The notes below the pieces were generated by a model that saw only the letters and a program-made list of their open reading frames with translations, had not been told where the DNA came from and did not search any database. A DNA stretch of 64,000 nt from Terrisporobacter sp. (GTDB lineage Bacteria > Bacillota_A > Clostridia > Peptostreptococcales > Peptostreptococcaceae). The translations under genes were made by a program, and so were the position numbers. The stretch is taken from positions 1-64,000 of the forward strand of contig JARKUZ010000075.1 of NCBI GenBank assembly GCA_029851945.1. Direction: 5' to 3'. The first letter of the stretch is position 1; each line of letters begins with the position of its first letter. Positions 45,973 to 56,208 of this stretch are shown here, piece by piece.

Positions 45973-47280
45973 TTATCCATATATACTCGTATCTATAAAT
46001 TCTTTATATATTAATTCTCTTTTACTATTATACCCATAAAGATACGTATTGGCTACATTTCCTTTAACAAAACTTACAGGAACATATTCAATTCCTTTTG
46101 TGACACTACTATTTGACCAAAATTCTATGGTAAGTTGACCTCCAACAGTATAGGCATGAATTAAAATAGGATAATCATAAGTATTCTTAAATTTATAATC
46201 CTTACTTCCTGTTGCTAAAGTTGCATCTAATCCTTTTTTAACGTAAGATACACTCTTAGAATGGTTATATCTTTCTGTTGGTAGAATACCTGCTTTTAGT
46301 TGTGTATTATAAAGAGTAGTAGATACTTGGCATACACCTCCACCTATCCCATTTGCAGATTTACCACTTACAATTACAGGTGCCATATGATATCCATTGT
46401 CAAGTGTAATAGGATTTACAGCTTTTTCATAAGAAAACTCTTCTCCTGGCATTAATACTGTGTTGTTTATTTTCGAGGCAGCATTTGCAATATTTAATCC
46501 TCTTCCAGTTCCACCACTAAAATATGTAGTTGCACTGGAAATCTTAGTATCAATATATTTTAACTTACTAACATCAGTTTTAGGTTTTAATTCATGATAC
46601 TTTTCTTCTATGACTATATTATTCTCACCTATTTCTAAACTATTTATTGTACCAACTATTTCATCGCTTAATTTTGTCAGTTCTATTTCCTTACCACTTT
46701 TTCCTTCTTTTATGTTGATATTTTCTTCATCTATATTAATAACTGGCTCTGTTGCTTCTACAAGAGTGTCTTGATAAATTTCCTTAACCTTATTTTTTAT
46801 TGAATCATAATTAATTTTTATATTAAATTTATAATATCTATTCACATTAAAACATATAAGTCCAAACTGACTCATAAAATTTTTATCTTTACCAAATGAT
46901 TTAATTTCTTTTTTTACATCTTTATAGTTGATATTTTCTATAAAATCTCCTGCTTTTAATTTATACTCTTTTTCTCCTACTTTCACAGTAATTTGATTAT
47001 TTTTTATATAGTCTATTTTATTATTTATTTCATTATCTAACTCTTTTTCATTTAGACCTGAAAGATCTTTATCATATAATATTAAATCTGGATAGACTAG
47101 ATTATCATATCGTTTTGATGTAAAATACATAACTCCAGTTAACAAACAAATACATACTATAGCGGTATAAAACTTTTTCTTTTTAAATGAATGACTTAGT
47201 ATTTTTATATATTTATTTTCTTCCTCTTTAGTATTATTTTCTGTTCCCTCTGCAAAATTATTATCACCTTTTTTCTCCAT
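45973..47280 (-). CDS. VanW-family membrane-anchored protein
   Basis: 435 residues. A charged N-terminal cytosolic tail (about 1-35) precedes one membrane segment (FYTAIVCICLLTGVMYFTS), two YoaR/peptidoglycan-binding-4-like regions (about 60-240) and the VanW domain (about 255-385: TTYFSGGTGRGLNIANAA, VLMPGEEFSYEKAVNP, GIGGGVCQVSTTLYN, ERYNHSKSV). The family is tied to cell-wall functions, though its biochemical activity is unknown; it does not imply vancomycin resistance by itself. RBS GGAGGGATTCAA. Confidence 0.92.
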   Translation of the reverse strand: MEKKGDNNFAEGTENNTKEEENKYIKILSHSFKKKKFYTAIVCICLLTGVMYFTSKRYDNLVYPDLILYDKDLSGLNEKELDNEINNKIDYIKNNQITVKVGEKEYKLKAGDFIENINYKDVKKEIKSFGKDKNFMSQFGLICFNVNRYYKFNIKINYDSIKNKVKEIYQDTLVEATEPVINIDEENINIKEGKSGKEIELTKLSDEIVGTINSLEIGENNIVIEEKYHELKPKTDVSKLKYIDTKISSATTYFSGGTGRGLNIANAASKINNTVLMPGEEFSYEKAVNPITLDNGYHMAPVIVSGKSANGIGGGVCQVSTTLYNTQLKAGILPTERYNHSKSVSYVKKGLDATLATGSKDYKFKNTYDYPILIHAYTVGGQLTIEFWSNSSVTKGIEYVPVSFVKGNVANTYLYGYNSKRELIYKEFIDTSIYG

Positions 47281-47447
47281 TTGAATCCCTCCATAATTTA
47301 TGTTTAATAAATTTTATTAATAAATAAAAAGTTTATTCAAATAAAGATGTTTCACTATTGTAACTATTATTGAGTAATAGAAATTTGTATATAAAATAAA
47401 TTTATGTTAATATATCTAAGTAGAAATCATAAGAAAAAGGTGATTAA

Positions 47448-48389
47448 ATGACAAAGTTTAAATATGCTTTTGATGATAATAAAAGATATCATACATGGAA
47501 TTATTATCTTAGAAATAATTTTGGACAAAAAATCTTTAAAGTGTCTATAAATGCAGGTTTTACTTGCCCAAATATAGATGGTAAAGTTGCCTATGGTGGT
47601 TGTACTTACTGTAGCAAAGAAGGTTCTGGAGATTTTGCAGGTAACCCTAAGGATGACTTAATAAAGCAATTTACCAACATAAAAGAAATGATGCATAAAA
47701 AATGGCCTAGTGCTAAGTATATAGGATATTTCCAAGCTTATACTAATACTTATGCACCGCTGGATGTTTTAAAAGAAAAATATGAAACTATCTTAGCTCA
47801 AGAAGATGTGGTAGGCCTTTCTATATCTACTAGACCTGACTGTCTTGAAGATGATGTAGTAGAATATTTAGCTGAGTTAAACGAAAGAACTAATTTATGG
47901 GTTGAATTAGGACTTCAAACAATTCATGACAAAACTTCTAAAATTATAAATAGAGGCCATAATTATAAAACGTTCTTAGAAGGCGTTGAAAAACTAAAAG
48001 CTAAAAATATAAAAACTGTAATTCACATTATCAATGGCCTTCCTGGTGAAGACTACAATATGATGATGGAAACAGCTAAGGCTGTTGCTGATTTAAATGT
48101 TCATGGGATAAAAATTCATTTACTTCATGTTATAAAAAACACGCCAATGGAAAGAATGTTAGAAAAAAATATGATGGAGCTAATGACACAAGATGACTAT
48201 GTTAATTTAGTTTGTGATCAGTTAGAAATACTTCCACCAGAAATGATAATACATAGGCTTACTGGAGATGGTAAAAAAGAAGACTTAGTAGGACCACTAT
48301 GGAGTTTAAAAAAATGGGAAGTGTTAAATCAAATAGATGATACGCTTAAAGCAAGAAATTCTTATCAAGGTATAAAGTATAATAAATAA
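47448..48389 (+). CDS. Radical SAM protein, TIGR01212/YhcC family
   Basis: 313 residues. The radical SAM cluster is bound by CPNIDGKVAYGGCTYC (Cys40, Cys52, Cys55), a widened spacing typical of YhcC. YIGYFQAYTNTYAP, LSISTRPDCL, WVELGLQTIHDKT, HIINGLPGED and HLLHVIKNTPM follow in order. The exact reaction is not established for the family; tRNA or cofactor modification has been suggested. RBS AAAAGGTG. Terminator AAAGTCCTGATAA/TTATCAGGACTTT at 48399-48427. Confidence 0.92.
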   Translation: MTKFKYAFDDNKRYHTWNYYLRNNFGQKIFKVSINAGFTCPNIDGKVAYGGCTYCSKEGSGDFAGNPKDDLIKQFTNIKEMMHKKWPSAKYIGYFQAYTNTYAPLDVLKEKYETILAQEDVVGLSISTRPDCLEDDVVEYLAELNERTNLWVELGLQTIHDKTSKIINRGHNYKTFLEGVEKLKAKNIKTVIHIINGLPGEDYNMMMETAKAVADLNVHGIKIHLLHVIKNTPMERMLEKNMMELMTQDDYVNLVCDQLEILPPEMIIHRLTGDGKKEDLVGPLWSLKKWEVLNQIDDTLKARNSYQGIKYNK

Positions 48390-48398
48390 TTCCATATG

Positions 48399-48427
48399 AA
48401 AAGTCCTGATAATTTATCAGGACTTTT
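48399..48427 (+). terminator. Terminator after the radical SAM gene
   Basis: AAAGTCCTGATAA/TTATCAGGACTTTTT stem-loop a few bases after the stop at 48389. Confidence 0.9.
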
Positions 48428-48600
48428 TATCATATTAGATATAAAACTTAAATATACCTATCTCAAACTACTAATTCTATAGAAACAATTACATATGTAG
48501 AGATAGGCCCACACTATTTTTTACGCATGCTGTATAACAAGTATAAGCAAGAGCTACAAATTAATAGCGTCTTTATTGACATGATGAATATTAAATTTAT

Positions 48601-49692
48601 CTATTTAAAAATATTAATAACACCTTTATCATTTAAATTTTTAATTAAAGATAATGTAATTGGGAATCCAAAAAGTCCCAAAATACCAAAGAAATTTAAT
48701 CCTATAAGCATGGTTGCTAGAGTCACTACAGGATGTAATCCAACTTGACTACCTACTAATTTAGGTTCAACTATATTTCTTATTATTGTAATTATCATAT
48801 ATAATATACCAATTCCAACTGCAATACTATACTTACCATATATAAAAGATATTATAGCCCATGGAATCATGATTCCTCCTGTTCCTAATATAGGTAGAAT
48901 ATCAAATATTGCAATTAAAAAGGCTATAAGCATAGCATTATCTATTCTAAGAATTGATAACCCGATCCATATTTCTGTAAATGTCATCAATATAATTATT
49001 GCATAAGATAATATACATTTAAATAATGTTGTAGAAATGTATTTCTTACTTTCATTGATGGTTTTTTTCATACTTCCAGGTATTTGTCTTTCTATAAAAC
49101 TAATTATATCTTCAAAGCTTATAGTAATAAAAAATGTCATTATTACTGATATCAATGTGTTTAAAAATATACCTGGAATTGAAGTAGCTACACCAGATAT
49201 CCACCCTAACACACCTGTAGATATTTTACTTACGAAACTTCCTAGTGTTTTCATTATTGTATCAGAACTATCTTCTAAAAAAGAAATTAATGTTGGATCT
49301 AATGATGATGTCAGACCCTCTAAAGTATCAAATACACTTTGCATCATAGGCTCAAAAACTGATGTAAATAAATCTGGTAATCCTATAAATATATCTGTTA
49401 TACATAAAATTATTCTTGCCCCAACTAAAGTTAATACTAGTCCACTTAAGACATAAAAAATAATTACACATATAATAGATACAAAACTTCTTCTTATATG
49501 AATTTTCTTTGAAATAAATTTAACTGGATAATTTAAAATTGCAGATATTAAAAATGCAATTATAAATGGTGTAAGTATGGGACCTATAAACTTCATTAGC
49601 AAAAATACACCTATAATAATTACACTCCAGTAAGAAAAATTTATTAGAAAATTTTTTCGCTTCTCTAATCTAAGATTTATTTCATCTTCCAT
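48601..49692 (-). CDS. AI-2E family transporter
   Basis: 363 residues with the family's eight-segment pattern: an N-terminal charged stretch, helices (NFSYWSVIIIGVFLLMKFIGPI, LTPFIIAFLISAILNYPV), a long amphipathic middle, and the C-terminal DILPILGTGGIMIPWAIISF and EPKLVGSQVGLHPVVTLATML. Members include Na+/H+ exchangers and putative autoinducer exporters, so the name does not fix the cargo. RBS TGGGGGAATA. Confidence 0.92.
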   Translation of the reverse strand: MEDEINLRLEKRKNFLINFSYWSVIIIGVFLLMKFIGPILTPFIIAFLISAILNYPVKFISKKIHIRRSFVSIICVIIFYVLSGLVLTLVGARIILCITDIFIGLPDLFTSVFEPMMQSVFDTLEGLTSSLDPTLISFLEDSSDTIMKTLGSFVSKISTGVLGWISGVATSIPGIFLNTLISVIMTFFITISFEDIISFIERQIPGSMKKTINESKKYISTTLFKCILSYAIIILMTFTEIWIGLSILRIDNAMLIAFLIAIFDILPILGTGGIMIPWAIISFIYGKYSIAVGIGILYMIITIIRNIVEPKLVGSQVGLHPVVTLATMLIGLNFFGILGLFGFPITLSLIKNLNDKGVINIFK

Positions 49693-50077
49693 AATATATA
49701 TTCCCCCAATATTTTTATAAAGAAGTTACTTTATTCTATGCCCAAGATATAAAGTTGAAAATATTCTAAGGCTAATCTTAACTCCTATTTAATAATATTA
49801 TTACATAAAAAGTCTAGTTAGCAATAATTTTAGCTTATATTATATATTTTTAACATAAATATAACAATCTTAATAAATCAGTTGGGATTATAAATTATCC
49901 ACAATTCAGATAATTTATAATCCCTTAAAATATAAAAAAATCGTATCATTAAATATGATACGATTTCTTTACAATATATTAATTTATTCTATAATTATCA
50001 ATATCCATCTTTATAAATTATATAAAGTTGTTATTTTTCTAAAAATACACTTTAATAAACCTTTATTACAAACTTGC
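49693..50077. other. Intergenic region with two adjacent long hairpins
   Basis: GGGATTATAAATTATC/GATAATTTATAATCCC (49884-49924, perfect 16 bp) and AAATCGTATCAT/ATGATACGATTT (49938-49966). The second has a T-run on the minus strand and is the terminator of the YmaF gene. The first lacks a T-run in either direction and is unexplained. Confidence 0.65.
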
Positions 50078-50503
50078 TTATATTAAAGGTGATTCAATTT
50101 GAGTAGTGAAAAGAAATTCATGACAATGTTCATCTTCAACAGTCGTTGCTCCACAAACTAAATGAATATGTTTATCAGTACCAGGTACTGGAATTGCTAG
50201 ACTGGTTCTAGTATTTATTTCATGATGATGATCAAAAGAGTCTACATTATCATGCTTAATATTATGATAGTGATTACCATTTACAAAAATAGGTTCACCT
50301 GTAACACCTGCAGCTCGATGATTATGTCTCTCCTCGCATTCTTCTGCTAACTTAACACTACTTGAATATTCATGCACATGTCTTGGATCATCTTCATAAC
50401 TACAACCATTATACCCACTATACTCATCATAGTTATTATATTCATTGTAGTCATCATATCCATAATTATTATTTCTTCTACACTCATTACTTTGACAGCT
50501 CAT
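50078..50503 (-). CDS. YmaF-family His-rich protein
   Basis: 141 residues. The first 40 are Asn/Tyr/Asp/Gly-rich and low complexity (YGYDDYNEYNNYDEY). The rest is the YmaF domain with repeated His pairs: RHVHEYSSSVKLAEECEERHNHRAAG, GNHYHNIKHDNVDSFDHHHEI, DKHIHLVCGATTVEDEHCHEF. The regular HxH motifs point to metal binding, and the repeats resemble beta strands. Family members in Bacillus and Clostridium are associated with sporulation or coat layers only by inference. RBS AAAGAGGGTATGCG. Confidence 0.85.
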   Translation of the reverse strand: MSCQSNECRRNNNYGYDDYNEYNNYDEYSGYNGCSYEDDPRHVHEYSSSVKLAEECEERHNHRAAGVTGEPIFVNGNHYHNIKHDNVDSFDHHHEINTRTSLAIPVPGTDKHIHLVCGATTVEDEHCHEFLFTTQIESPLI

Positions 50504-50654
50504 TTCGCATACCCTCTTTACAATTTATTAAGAAACTCTCTTAAAGAATTTCCTAATATAAATAATATGCATATGTGTCATATATGTGTCATATATGTTC
50601 ATATTTTGTATAATTTAGTAGAATATATTATATTTAATTAGTATATATTTTAAT

Positions 50655-51971
50655 TTATAATATATCTTCTAAATTTTTATCGTAATCTTGTGATTTATTA
50701 AATGGTATAAATTTGCCTATTACCCCTCCAACTATAGCTGGAATAACCCAATTAAATCCTATAGAATCAAATGGTAAATAATGAATAAAATCTACTTTTA
50801 TACCCATGCTATCAACAACTGTAAGTACACTTACTATCAAAGCCATATAAGTTGCACCTTTAAATATATTATCATTATGTATATTATCTCCAAATAAAGT
50901 AAGTAGTACTAAAACTATAGTAGCAGGATAAATTATAGATAATATTGGTGACGAAAAAGATATTATAGTACTAACACCAAAGTTTGATACAACTGCACTA
51001 AATACACAAACTATTACTACTATTGTCTCATATTTTATACGACCTTTAGAAATCTTTGTGAAATATTGTGCTGTAGCAGATGTAAGCCCTATAGCTGTTG
51101 TCAAACATGCTAACCCTACTATCATAGCTAATACAACTTTTCCTGGTTGACCTAATAATTGCTCTGTAATACTAACTATTAATGCAGTTTGATTTATATT
51201 TTTTAAATCAACTCCAACAAACTGGCCTGCTACAGTAAATCCTAAGAATGTAAGTCCACCGTATATTATAATCAAGGCTACAGCAGCCACCATTCCTGAT
51301 TGTAATGTCAACTTAATTTTTTGATATTGTTCAGTGTACCCTTTTTGGCCTAGAGATAAAATCACTACCGCAGATAATGCTAATGCTCCCAAAGGATCCA
51401 TTGTTTGATATCCTTGAGATATTCCTTCTGCAAATACACCATCGATTTTTGCTGCTTGGCTTAAGTCACCTAACGGAGATATAATACCTTTTATTATTAG
51501 TACTATCAATGCAACCAATAACACAGGTGTTAAATATTGGCCTATGATATCTACTACCTTAGATGGTTTTATAGTAAGTACTAATGTTAATCCAAAGAAT
51601 AATATTGAGAATACTACAGGATTAAACCCATTAAATATAGGTTGCATTCCCATTTCAAATGTTGTTGCTCCTGTTCTTGGTATTGCTAAAAGTGGACCTA
51701 AACAAACCATAATAGCCGTCGCCAACACCAAAGATAACCTTTTCCCACTTCTTACTATTACGCGGTTTATGTCTCCGTCACATTTTGCAGATGCTAATAT
51801 AGCTAGTAATGCCAATCCAACGTCTGCAATGATAAATCCAGTAAATCCAACAGTCCAGCTAGTACCTGAAAGCACTCCTAGATATGGTGGAAAAATTAAG
51901 TTTCCTGCGCCAAAAAACATGGCAAATAATGCAAAGCCTATTACTAAAATGTCCTTTTGTTTCTTTTTCAT
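50655..51971 (-). CDS. brnQ: Branched-chain amino acid carrier BrnQ
   Basis: 438 residues from ATG 51971 (GGGGGGC upstream; the earlier in-frame codon has none). About 12 membrane segments. LIVCS signatures include FALFAMFFGAGNLIFPPYLG, GPLLAIPRTGATTFEMGM and GLACLTTAIGLTSATAQYF. It imports leucine, isoleucine and valine with Na+, feeding Stickland fermentation. The 530-bp upstream region holds a hairpin ATGGGTTT/AAACCCA (52334-52373) but no T-box. Confidence 0.94.
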   Translation of the reverse strand: MKKKQKDILVIGFALFAMFFGAGNLIFPPYLGVLSGTSWTVGFTGFIIADVGLALLAILASAKCDGDINRVIVRSGKRLSLVLATAIMVCLGPLLAIPRTGATTFEMGMQPIFNGFNPVVFSILFFGLTLVLTIKPSKVVDIIGQYLTPVLLVALIVLIIKGIISPLGDLSQAAKIDGVFAEGISQGYQTMDPLGALALSAVVILSLGQKGYTEQYQKIKLTLQSGMVAAVALIIIYGGLTFLGFTVAGQFVGVDLKNINQTALIVSITEQLLGQPGKVVLAMIVGLACLTTAIGLTSATAQYFTKISKGRIKYETIVVIVCVFSAVVSNFGVSTIISFSSPILSIIYPATIVLVLLTLFGDNIHNDNIFKGATYMALIVSVLTVVDSMGIKVDFIHYLPFDSIGFNWVIPAIVGGVIGKFIPFNKSQDYDKNLEDIL

Positions 51972-52504
51972 ATTAAGCCCCCCTATAAACATTAAAATTC
52001 ATGTTCAAATATAATTATATAGAAAATCATTATGTATATCTATATTTTTCCAGAATTTTCACTGAGTATTATTAAATATTTTTAATATTGTTATTTTTTA
52101 TAAATTTTCAGTATATTTTTATATTCACACATTATATTTTATAGGAATAATTCTTTATTTTTTTATCAAATGATTATTAAATAAATTTGTGATTTTAGTA
52201 TCCTTGTGTCAGAATAAGTAATTTTATAAAATTCAAATACTATACAAGTTTTAAATTTCTTAAATAAAAAATTCACTTCGCTTTAATGACTTGTCAACGA
52301 AACATTTCAAACTAATAAATTATAAATTAAAAAATGGGTTTGATATAAACATTATAAGTTATATAAACCCACCTTCTATACTAAAATTATTTTTAAATAT
52401 TCTTTTACTTTTCCCACTAATAAGATCTTACTAAATTCTTTTTCACTTTTTAAGTTAAATTTTTTATATAAGTTTATCCTGCAACTTTATCTTTTAAAAA
52501 TTCA
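51972..52504. other. Gene-free region between brnQ and the DJ-1 gene
   Basis: Contains one terminator-like hairpin (52334-52373; TGGGTTT/AAACCCA with T-run on the minus strand) that would end the DJ-1 transcript. Otherwise only AT-rich sequence. Confidence 0.5.
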
Positions 52505-53071
52505 TCATATTTTTATTCTATTGTAAAAATTAATCATCATACCTTCTTTAATATCATTTTCTTCTTTTTCATATCCTAAAACTTTTAGTATTTCTAAAGC
52601 AAACACTAGTGCAGTAGCAGGACCTCTACTAGTTATTATATTTTTATCAACTACTACCAGTTGGTCTTCTATATAGTTTACTTTAGCTCTATCTTTTACA
52701 AAACCTGGATAAGATGTACATTTCTTATCATCAAGTATTCCAAAGTGTTCTAAAGTTTCTGGTGCTGCACAAATAGCAGCCACAATCTTTTCTTTATTAT
52801 TAAAATCTAAGACTAATTTTTTTACTATATCTACTTTTAAATTATGTGCTCCCGGAAGGCCTCCTGGTAGTACTACAGCATCATATTCATCTTTATTTAT
52901 TTCATTTATATTAGAATCAGATTTAATAATTATGTCGTGAGTTCCCCTTACATACTCACCTTCTATAGAACAAAGTTCACAAACTATATTAGCTCTTCTT
53001 AAAACATCTACCACACTAAGAGCTTCTATTTCTTCAAAACCATCTGCCAATAATACTAATACTTTTTTCAT
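52505..53071 (-). CDS. DJ-1/PfpI family protein (YajL-like)
   Basis: 188 residues. The DJ-1 landmarks are present: VLLADGFEEIEALSVVDVLRRA with Glu15, VLPGGLPGAHNL, the nucleophile elbow AAICAAPETL (Cys101) and TSRGPATALVFALEIL. DJ-1 proteins act as glyoxalase/deglycase or redox chaperones; the claim of deglycase activity is disputed. RBS AGGAGGAG. Confidence 0.93.
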   Translation of the reverse strand: MKKVLVLLADGFEEIEALSVVDVLRRANIVCELCSIEGEYVRGTHDIIIKSDSNINEINKDEYDAVVLPGGLPGAHNLKVDIVKKLVLDFNNKEKIVAAICAAPETLEHFGILDDKKCTSYPGFVKDRAKVNYIEDQLVVVDKNIITSRGPATALVFALEILKVLGYEKEENDIKEGMMINFYNRIKI

Positions 53072-53262
53072 TATTTACTCCTCCTTCTCATTTAAATATG
53101 TTCTTTCATTCTAATTTTTAATACAAATTTGGTATCATTATCATATTGAAATATATTTTGAATATTGTTATTATTTAAATTGTGGTCATAAATTAAAGAT
53201 AAATACTAAGTCAAATTTTATATATATAGTTTTATCAATACTTATTTTTAAGAGGTGAATTC

Positions 53263-53853
53263 ATGTTAATAAATACACATTATATTATTTCAAAATCTAT
53301 ATTAGAAAATCTTGAAACTCATAAATCTTTTTTTATAAGCGAAAAGAATTTCATTTATGGTAATATAAAACCAGATATATCTTCTAAATATGTTGTTAAA
53401 AAACACTACTTAGAAGAATCTTTAGATATGATCCTTGAAAAAATAAAATATTTATGTCAGCTTACATTAGATTCTCTAAAAAAATATTTTTCAATAAGTA
53501 AGTTAAGTCAGGAACTTGGTGTAATTTGTCATTTTTTATGTGACTTTTTCTGCACACCTCATAGTGAGCGTTGGGAATTCAGTCATAGTATGAATAGACA
53601 TGTTCTTTACGAAAAAGAACTTAATTCATTTGCTAAAACTATTGATTTTTCAAGATATAATCTAAAGCATAAAATTGACAATAATATCGAAGAATTTTTT
53701 CATAGTATATATTCAAAATATAAATCTAATGAAATTAGTTATGAAAATGATTTAGTATATTCAGCCCAAGTTTGTAATACTATTGTAAATCATATTATAG
53801 ATTCAATATTAAATAATACGGTTAGATTACATCTATTAGAAAATTGTATTTAA
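53263..53853 (+). CDS. Zinc-dependent phospholipase C-like protein
   Basis: 196 residues, without signal peptide. NTHYIISKSILEN and YGNIKPDI at the start and GVICHFLCDFFCTPHS in the middle carry the His/Asp ligands of the zinc-dependent PLC-like fold (clostridial alpha-toxin N-domain superfamily); a late NTIVNHII fits the last helix. Lacking export signal and C2 domain, it is unlikely to be a toxin. RBS AAGAGGTGAATTC. Confidence 0.82.
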   Translation: MLINTHYIISKSILENLETHKSFFISEKNFIYGNIKPDISSKYVVKKHYLEESLDMILEKIKYLCQLTLDSLKKYFSISKLSQELGVICHFLCDFFCTPHSERWEFSHSMNRHVLYEKELNSFAKTIDFSRYNLKHKIDNNIEEFFHSIYSKYKSNEISYENDLVYSAQVCNTIVNHIIDSILNNTVRLHLLENCI

Positions 53854-53854
53854 T

Positions 53855-53884
53855 AAATAGGGTTAAATTATTTTACCCTATTTA
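53855..53884. terminator. Bidirectional terminator
   Basis: AAATAGGGT-AAAT/ATTTTACCCTATTT stem between the stops at 53853 and 53868. Confidence 0.88.
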
Positions 53885-54650
53885 TTTTTTTTATATATTC
53901 AATTCCTTCGGCTACACTTTTTACAGTATAAGCAGCTTCATTTTTTACAATTTGACTAGCTTTCTCCATTGCAAAACTATATTTTCTATTTTTTAACATA
54001 CAAATATCATTAGGAGAATCACCCATGGTAGCAATTTCATCTAAAGATACATTATATATTTTGCAAATTTCTCCTATACCATGTATTTTAGAAACATGAT
54101 TAGGTAAAATATTCAATGTATAAGGTCCAGATAAATATATATCACAAACATCTCCAAATTCAGATTTATAATAATCTTCTATTCTTTTTAATTCATCCAT
54201 ATCTTCTGATACTATTCCTACATTTCCTACTAAATTATCAAATGAATCTCTTTTTATAAATTCTGAATCTAAAATATAGTCTTTGTCGTAATGTTCAAAA
54301 ATATCTTCTCCTCCACTTAATATTACTTTTCCATCATATTTTAGATAAATATACGCTTTATCAGAAGAGAACTTATTTAAAAGTTTTTTTACTAATAAAT
54401 CGTCCAATGGCTCTTTAAAAATAAGTTTTTTGTTTTTATCATAAATAAATGATCCATTTTCACAAATATAATATCCATTTAGATTGAAACTATCATTTAC
54501 CATTTTATAGGCATGTTTAAATACACGCCCTGTCGCAACATGAAATTTTACACCTTCTTTTTCAATTTCCTCTATTGCCTTTACATCTTCATTACTAATT
54601 CCGTTGTTATATAAAGTTCCATCCAAATCACAAAAAATATGTTTAATCAT
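53868..54650 (-). CDS. HAD superfamily hydrolase, Cof/YwpJ type
   Basis: 260 residues: motif I IFCDLDGTLYNNG, cap domain inserted after ATGRVFKHAYKMV, Lys motif KIHGIGEICKIYNV and motif IV TMGDSPNDICML with following MEKASQIVKNEAAYTV. Cof-type phosphatases act on sugar phosphates or PLP/flavin nucleotides. Its RBS GGGGAGAAAAA and the 14-nt gap to cinA make a two-gene operon. Confidence 0.93.
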   Translation of the reverse strand: MIKHIFCDLDGTLYNNGISNEDVKAIEEIEKEGVKFHVATGRVFKHAYKMVNDSFNLNGYYICENGSFIYDKNKKLIFKEPLDDLLVKKLLNKFSSDKAYIYLKYDGKVILSGGEDIFEHYDKDYILDSEFIKRDSFDNLVGNVGIVSEDMDELKRIEDYYKSEFGDVCDIYLSGPYTLNILPNHVSKIHGIGEICKIYNVSLDEIATMGDSPNDICMLKNRKYSFAMEKASQIVKNEAAYTVKSVAEGIEYIKKINRVK

Positions 54651-54664
54651 TTTTTCTCCCCAAT

Positions 54665-55909
54665 TTATTTAATATTATTTTTCAATAATTCTAATCTTAA
54701 ATCATTTATAATAGCTTTACATGCTCTATATCTTATCATCTGTCTGTCTCCAGAGAATATATATTTTTTAATTGTAGTTTTTCCATTTATGTATATACCC
54801 AAGTATACAAGTCCTACTGGTTTTTCTTCACTTCCACCTCCAGGACCTGCTATTCCAGTAGTTGATAAACCGATATTAGTATTATGTCTTCTCGCTACAC
54901 CTTCTGCCATTTCTTTGGCACATTCTTCACTTACAGCACCTACTGTATTTAAAGTCTTTTCACTTACACCTAAGGTTTTAATTTTAGCTTCATTAGCATA
55001 AGTTACATATCCCTCTATAAATACAGATGATATTCCTGGATAATTTATCAGACTTGATGATACCATACCACCAGTGCATGACTCTGCTACAGCTATAGTC
55101 AAATTATTATTAACTAATATTTTTGCAACCTCATCTTCTATTGTTGTTTCACCTACTGCATATAAGTTTTCTTTAAATCTAGATTTAATTTCAGCTTCTA
55201 CTGGCTTAATTAAATTTTCAGCTTCTTTCTTAGATTTGGCCTTAGCTGTCAACCTAATTGTGCATTCATAATCTTTTGCATAAGTTGCAATAGTTGGATT
55301 ACTTTGCTGTTGTATTAAGTCAATTATCTCTTCTTCAATAGATGACTCTCCCACACCAATAATTCTAAGTACTCTAGATTCTATTGTATAATCAGTTTTT
55401 TTAAGTAAGCATGGTCTAACATAATTATCATACATAGGCTTCATCTCTCTTGGTGGACCAGGTAGCACTACTATCATCTTATTATCTTTTTCCATAATAC
55501 ACCCTGGCGCTGTTCCATAGTCATTAGGCAGTATTATTCCTTCTTTAGGGAAATAAGCTTGTTTTTTATTATTTTCTGTTGGTATTTTATCTTTTCTATA
55601 AAAGTACTTTAAAATATCATTCCAGCAGTTTTCATCAAATCTTAAATCATATCCAAATAATTTTGCACATACTTCTTTTGTTATATCATCTTCTGTGGGA
55701 CCTAGTCCTCCAGTACAAATAACTAAATCACTTCTGTTCAAGCTTTCTTGCAAAGATTCTAATAATCTTTTTTCATTATCTCCTACTGTCATTTGATAAT
55801 ATACATCCACACCTATCGAAGCAAGTTCATTTGCTAGATAATGAGTATTTGTATTCAAAATATCCCCTAATAGTATTTCAGTCCCTACTGTTATAATTTC
55901 AGCTCTCAC
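54665..55909 (-). CDS. cinA: CinA family protein (NMN deamidase / damage-inducible)
   Basis: 414 residues from GTG 55909 (GAAGGG upstream), which gives the standard opening RAEIITVGTEILLGD. The N-terminal MoaB/COG1058 domain (1-170; CTGGLGPTEDDITKE, VVLPGPPREMKPMYDNY) precedes a C-terminal amidase (about 250-414; VAESCTGGMVSSSLINYPG, STTGIAGPGGGSEEKPVG). The amidase recycles nicotinamide mononucleotide to nicotinic acid mononucleotide; the N-domain hydrolyses ADP-ribose in some members. Confidence 0.94.
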   Translation of the reverse strand: MRAEIITVGTEILLGDILNTNTHYLANELASIGVDVYYQMTVGDNEKRLLESLQESLNRSDLVICTGGLGPTEDDITKEVCAKLFGYDLRFDENCWNDILKYFYRKDKIPTENNKKQAYFPKEGIILPNDYGTAPGCIMEKDNKMIVVLPGPPREMKPMYDNYVRPCLLKKTDYTIESRVLRIIGVGESSIEEEIIDLIQQQSNPTIATYAKDYECTIRLTAKAKSKKEAENLIKPVEAEIKSRFKENLYAVGETTIEDEVAKILVNNNLTIAVAESCTGGMVSSSLINYPGISSVFIEGYVTYANEAKIKTLGVSEKTLNTVGAVSEECAKEMAEGVARRHNTNIGLSTTGIAGPGGGSEEKPVGLVYLGIYINGKTTIKKYIFSGDRQMIRYRACKAIINDLRLELLKNNIK

Positions 55910-56208
55910 TTTTATCACCCTTCTCTAAAATTTTTCCATTTAATTTTATACTTCATATCATAATTTTGTATCATTTAAATAGTTAAATTATAACTTTTTA
56001 CATAGTTAAAATTTATATTAAAGTAGCTTAAATTTCAAGTGTACAATTAAAGTATTAACTTTTTTTATAAAAATTTAATGATTATTTACATAAGCTACTA
56101 TATTTTTTAATATCTCTATTTCTACACTATATTGAATTATTCTATAAGCTATAATAAAATAGTAATAATTTCAAAAAATAAAATCACTATAAATTATTGG
56201 AGGTTATG
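55910..56208. other. Divergent upstream region of cinA and the DUF819 gene
   Basis: About 300 bp of AT-rich DNA holding both promoters; no small ORF or clear hairpin. TTGGAGG before 56209 is the RBS of the DUF819 gene. Confidence 0.4.

Noticed and set aside
50362..50641. Plus-strand frames rich in His/Tyr/Ile opposite the YmaF gene
   Set aside because: They are the shadow of the low-complexity Asn/Tyr/Asp codons of YmaF and have no RBS.
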